Shown one piece after another: positions 60,601-64,000 of a stretch of 64,000 nucleotides of DNA (position 1 is the stretch's first letter; each line of letters starts with the position of its first letter). The position numbers were made by a program, and so were the translations under genes. The stretch lies in the NCBI RefSeq assembly GCF_947623445.1, contig NC_135245.1, positions 18,793,501-18,857,500 on the forward strand, given 5' to 3'. A model generated the notes under the pieces. It had not been told where the DNA came from, made no database searches, and was given only the letters and a program-made list of their open reading frames with translations. The DNA is from Clavelina lepadiformis (lineage: Eukaryota; Chordata; Ascidiacea; Aplousobranchia; Clavelinidae).

Positions 60601-63334
60601 TACGGAAGTTTGGGATGCTTCGAATAAAATACTATTACTGCTTAACGTGGGTGATGCAGAACTGCGTCTCTTACGTTGCTCCTGCCTCTGCGGGGGGAAA
60701 ACTCTTAGACTCGGGGAGCCAGGAACACTGGAGATTGACTCTTCTTCATCTTCTTCCTGTTGTGGTTAGTGACGCATGCAAGAAATTAAAAAACACCAAA
60801 AACTTAAAAACGGTAAACTATGTCAACAAAATTTTGTTACGAAAACAGCAAGATGCAACCTCAAAGATAAAGTGAAAAATCTACCTCAAAAGCTGAATAA
60901 TTAATTCTAGTACACTCATATTTAAATATTTATGGTTTGATTTCTTTCCAGCGCAGTATGGGCCATGGGAGTGTCATATTATAGGGTCATATTTATCTGC
61001 ATTTAACAACAGCCAAGCAGTGCCACCAAGAAAGCAATGCCAACAAAAACTACTAAGTAGATAATTACAAAGATTAGCTCCACACTTTTCTGGTTCCAAG
61101 TGTGCTTTAAAATAATTTTGCAATTCTTGTGCGGTTTGTAAAATGCCAAACTGTTTCCATGCCAGTGGCTGATGCTAAGGAGTGGCTTGTAAAATACTCT
61201 AAGAATGATTTGACAAATTATGGTATCGTACAAATTAAGATTTCATCCAAGAAAACCATTTAATTGCATGCGTCAAAGCCGCTTTTCATACTTCGTGATT
61301 GCTGAGTGAACTTCCACGTCGACTACTAGTACTGTACGAGCTACTGCTTCTGCGCATGACAGATTGACACAACATGTCGTAACCGAGAATGCTACCCACG
61401 GTATCACTGATGATGCAAACCTGCAAGAACGAGGGTGAATTTTAAGTGTTTCAAGTAAATACACATGTTTATTTGAATGGTAGAAAACGATACCGAGCTA
61501 ATAGACAGTTTTTGGTAATGTTTACACTTTGCGTTTTTCAGGTAAAATGAACTAGTTGGCAGAAAAAATTCTACACTTAATAGTACTTGGCAACAGTAGT
61601 AGCAATGGTAATACTTGGCCTTGAAATCCCTTTCCAACGGCACTTTCAAGAAAGCTGTTGTAGACCAGGTTGCAGGATGTTGCCAGGCTGTGGACCATGT
61701 CTAGGTAGGTTGATGAGGAGGTTGCAAAAAGAGAGATCATTGAACTAGACAGTGTCTGCTCCATATCATTGTCATGCCCGAATGGACTTAAACTGAATAA
61801 ATAAGAAATTGGTACTTTGGAAATAAAAGCTTTCAGCATCAGTAAAGTGGAACAGTGTTTCACACGCTTGGATAAAAAACTAAAGGATCTTGTTCGGAAA
61901 GAACTCATAATATTACTTTGACATTAACTAAGACAGACACAGAGTATTTAAAAAAAATTACAATGGGAAGTTTGTTTTTGTAATTATTAATTTTAAAACT
62001 GATTTTTCCTCGCAACATGGACGACCTAGATATTAAGCGAACCTACTTCTGAAGAAGCTGATATGCTTCGTTGCACACTTGCGGACAAGCGACCAGGCGC
62101 ATGGCAATTCGACCCATCGCTGCTTTGTAATGTGCATTGATTACTGATTCGAACGTTGTTTGTAGTGTGTTCAGGTCACTCTGGAATTGAGTTAGAATTA
62201 CAACTTTCCCATACGTAATGGTCTTTCGACAAACAATTATTGAATGGTTGTACGCAAGTTTATTCACTGATTAAATGTAAACACTTGGGAATTAATTTCA
62301 AACAAACGTCAAGTGTACACAGCATTTTAACCATGCAAACAGTATTAGCAAGATGTCTTGATCACCTTGATAAAGATAAGGTGTATGTATCAAAAATTCT
62401 GATTATTTCTATCCTGTATGAAACTTCAATTGCTGTGTCGAAATTACCTGTTTAGTTGATCGCAAGCCTTGCTGTGAAGATTCTAAACCATTGCCTCCAT
62501 GAAGAATAAGAAACACGATATCAATTTTACATGGAGTTGGATCAGAGGAAACAACCTGTCAAAAAATAGGAGCTGTTTTTATGTAAAACTGTGAGAAAAT
62601 ACCTAAATACACAAACAAATGACAGGTTTCACGAACTTGTACTATCACGCATTTTTCAACATTTCTACGCTTGAACATTTATGAAAAATAACATTCACCC
62701 AATTTCGTTTGTATAAAAGACACAAATTGAGCACTCTATGACGTATAAGGAAGTAAAATTACCTGGTCCAAAACGTCACTCTCAATGCTTATTTGGTTTT
62801 CCATGTTCTTTGTCTCTCTCTCATAAACATCTAATTAACACATCGGTGTTTATTGAATACATTTTATGAAGACGGTAAATTACTTATTTAAAACTGGCAC
62901 AGTGGGTTTTGTTACAAGCGTTTAGCGTTTCGGGAAGGATGTAATTGCAAACTAATATCATAATCAGCAAAAATTCTCACAAGCAGGACTTCTATTCTGA
63001 ACAAATAGACTACTGCGATGTTATGTTACTTAAATGTAACATTACGATGGTGAAAGGCTATTAAACATAATTACGTTTTTCTCTTTGCTTAAATATTTGC
63101 AATCAACGTAAAAATAATATTAATGTTTGCCTTGTACTACTTTGATTAGATTGAAAATTTTGGTTTAATACATTTTTACATTCTTCAACATATAGGTAGA
63201 TTTAAACCAAGAAAATTGACCAACTAGGTTACCATTATTTGAATGATTCTCAGCCAAGTTTTCTATGGAGCTTCCCCATGGCCTGTACTTGGCCAGATTG
63301 CGTAGCGCTGGCAGAGAGGTTTCGGGCAGTTGGT
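54658..63334 (-). CDS. Membrane-associated phosphatidylinositol transfer protein (PITPNM / rdgB / Nir), C-terminal 881 aa
   Basis: Twenty exons: 63334-63233, 62830-62763, 62555-62448, 62180-62047, 61792-61615, 61420-61292, 60756-60520, 59744-59627, 59469-59292, 59065-58989, 58814-58689, 57658-57510, 57081-56965, 56861-56721, 56612-56488, 56288-56139, 55789-55606, 55352-55230, 55078-54998 and 54780-54658. All phases agree; the first listed exon begins mid-codon, so the PI-transfer domain lies upstream of the window. Visible parts: [12 protein letters not shown] and [15 protein letters not shown] (lipase-like); an acidic/basic low-complexity exon (EEDEEES, 60756-60520); the DDHD domain from [18 protein letters not shown] to [15 protein letters not shown]; and the LNS2 domain with [23 protein letters not shown] and [10 protein letters not shown]. 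The family moves PI and phosphatidic acid at ER-plasma membrane contacts during phospholipase C signalling. Stop at 54660-54658. Confidence 0.95.
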
Positions 63335-64000
63335 CTGTGAAGAAACAGTGAAATGTTGCATGCACAGTATAAGAAATTCTGCAAAGTATATTTTTGTTAA
63401 TTGCTGTAATTTCTGTTTTAACTTGAAAGGTTTACGTGTAACAAAGCGAGTATTATGGAGTATTATGTTTTAAAATGAAAGGACAAACAATACACCTAGT
63501 CATCTTAGCATTGTATTTGTATGTAATATTTTCATCAACTGTGCCTACATCCACATGCTGCAGCAAAACAACTGGCTACGTCGGCATTGTTTTTAATTTA
63601 TGTGAAGCATGAGCGGGTCGAATATTAGATTGTTATTTTTAAGCTTTGCTTTGATGCAATGCGTTTCCACACATGCACGCAATTGTAGGCTAAGGAAAGT
63701 GGGCTTAGTGCTGATAACCTTCGCCATGATGTAGGTAGTAATCTATTAATCCTTTACGTTGTGACATATCACGAATAGCACCAACGCAGTAATCAACCAA
63801 TATCTCGCCAAGCCGACACAGACGGTTGTGTGTGTAATTAACCACACCAGTTGCCTGTGCAAGCCCATCAGTGTCCCATAACAACAGGGTTATTTATATC
63901 TTAAAACTGCAATTAAGTCTTGCAGGGGCCAATTTAGGTCTGTCCGGTCTGATAATAAACCACTTAATAAAGTCATTATATGTGGATAAATGACAACTGC
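63335..64000. other. Intron of the PITPNM gene
   Basis: No further exon of the family is recognised before the window ends. The next upstream exon must end one base into a codon. Confidence 0.6.

Overview
This is animal nuclear DNA: AT-rich, with short GT-AG introns, spliced genes and many small DNA transposons. Single unduplicated orthologues of PIAS and of the PITPNM/rdgB family, a nine-exon CYP2-type P450, a membrane-anchored marine-invertebrate type of sulfotransferase and a lineage-expanded METTL27-like family fit an invertebrate deuterostome. An ascidian tunicate is my best guess; this is inference, not proof.

Left third (1-32.4 kb) is a young, rearranged accessory region. It holds five complete four-exon METTL27-like methyltransferase genes with identical exon lengths (211, 118, 121 and 210 nt). 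Three lie in tandem on the minus strand (A, B, C) and two on the plus strand (D, E). E arose with a 4.1-kb segmental duplication that copied the C upstream flank plus D (13079-17229) to 28281-32410. Insertions seen in one paralogue and absent from another date the events: a solo LTR in the A flank, a Ty3/gypsy fossil between A and B, a 1.37-kb insertion behind B, and a piggyBac-type MITE with TTAA target duplications in the C flank that was later copied to the E flank. Nested hAT-type elements with exact 8-bp target duplications lie before D and E.

The middle of that region (17.3-28.3 kb) carries a 2.6-kb DNA transposon with about 110-bp inverted termini starting CACTG, a TAA target duplication and a recognisable but frameshifted transposase-like gene. 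Next to it are a decayed copy of the WD40 gene DCAF7, a LINE reverse-transcriptase fragment, a 72-bp-arm palindrome, and a hairpin built from a protein-kinase activation-loop exon.

Right half (35-64 kb) is ordinary host sequence, all minus strand: a sulfotransferase (complete, 4 exons), a CYP2-like P450 (complete, 9 exons, 501 aa), a PIAS SUMO E3 ligase (complete, 13 exons, 694 aa), and the last 20 exons (881 aa) of a membrane-associated phosphatidylinositol transfer protein whose N-terminal part lies beyond the window. Exon models were derived by eye from frame continuity, GT-AG sites and family similarity. No tRNA, rRNA or CRISPR was found. No clear operon-like link joins the four host genes.
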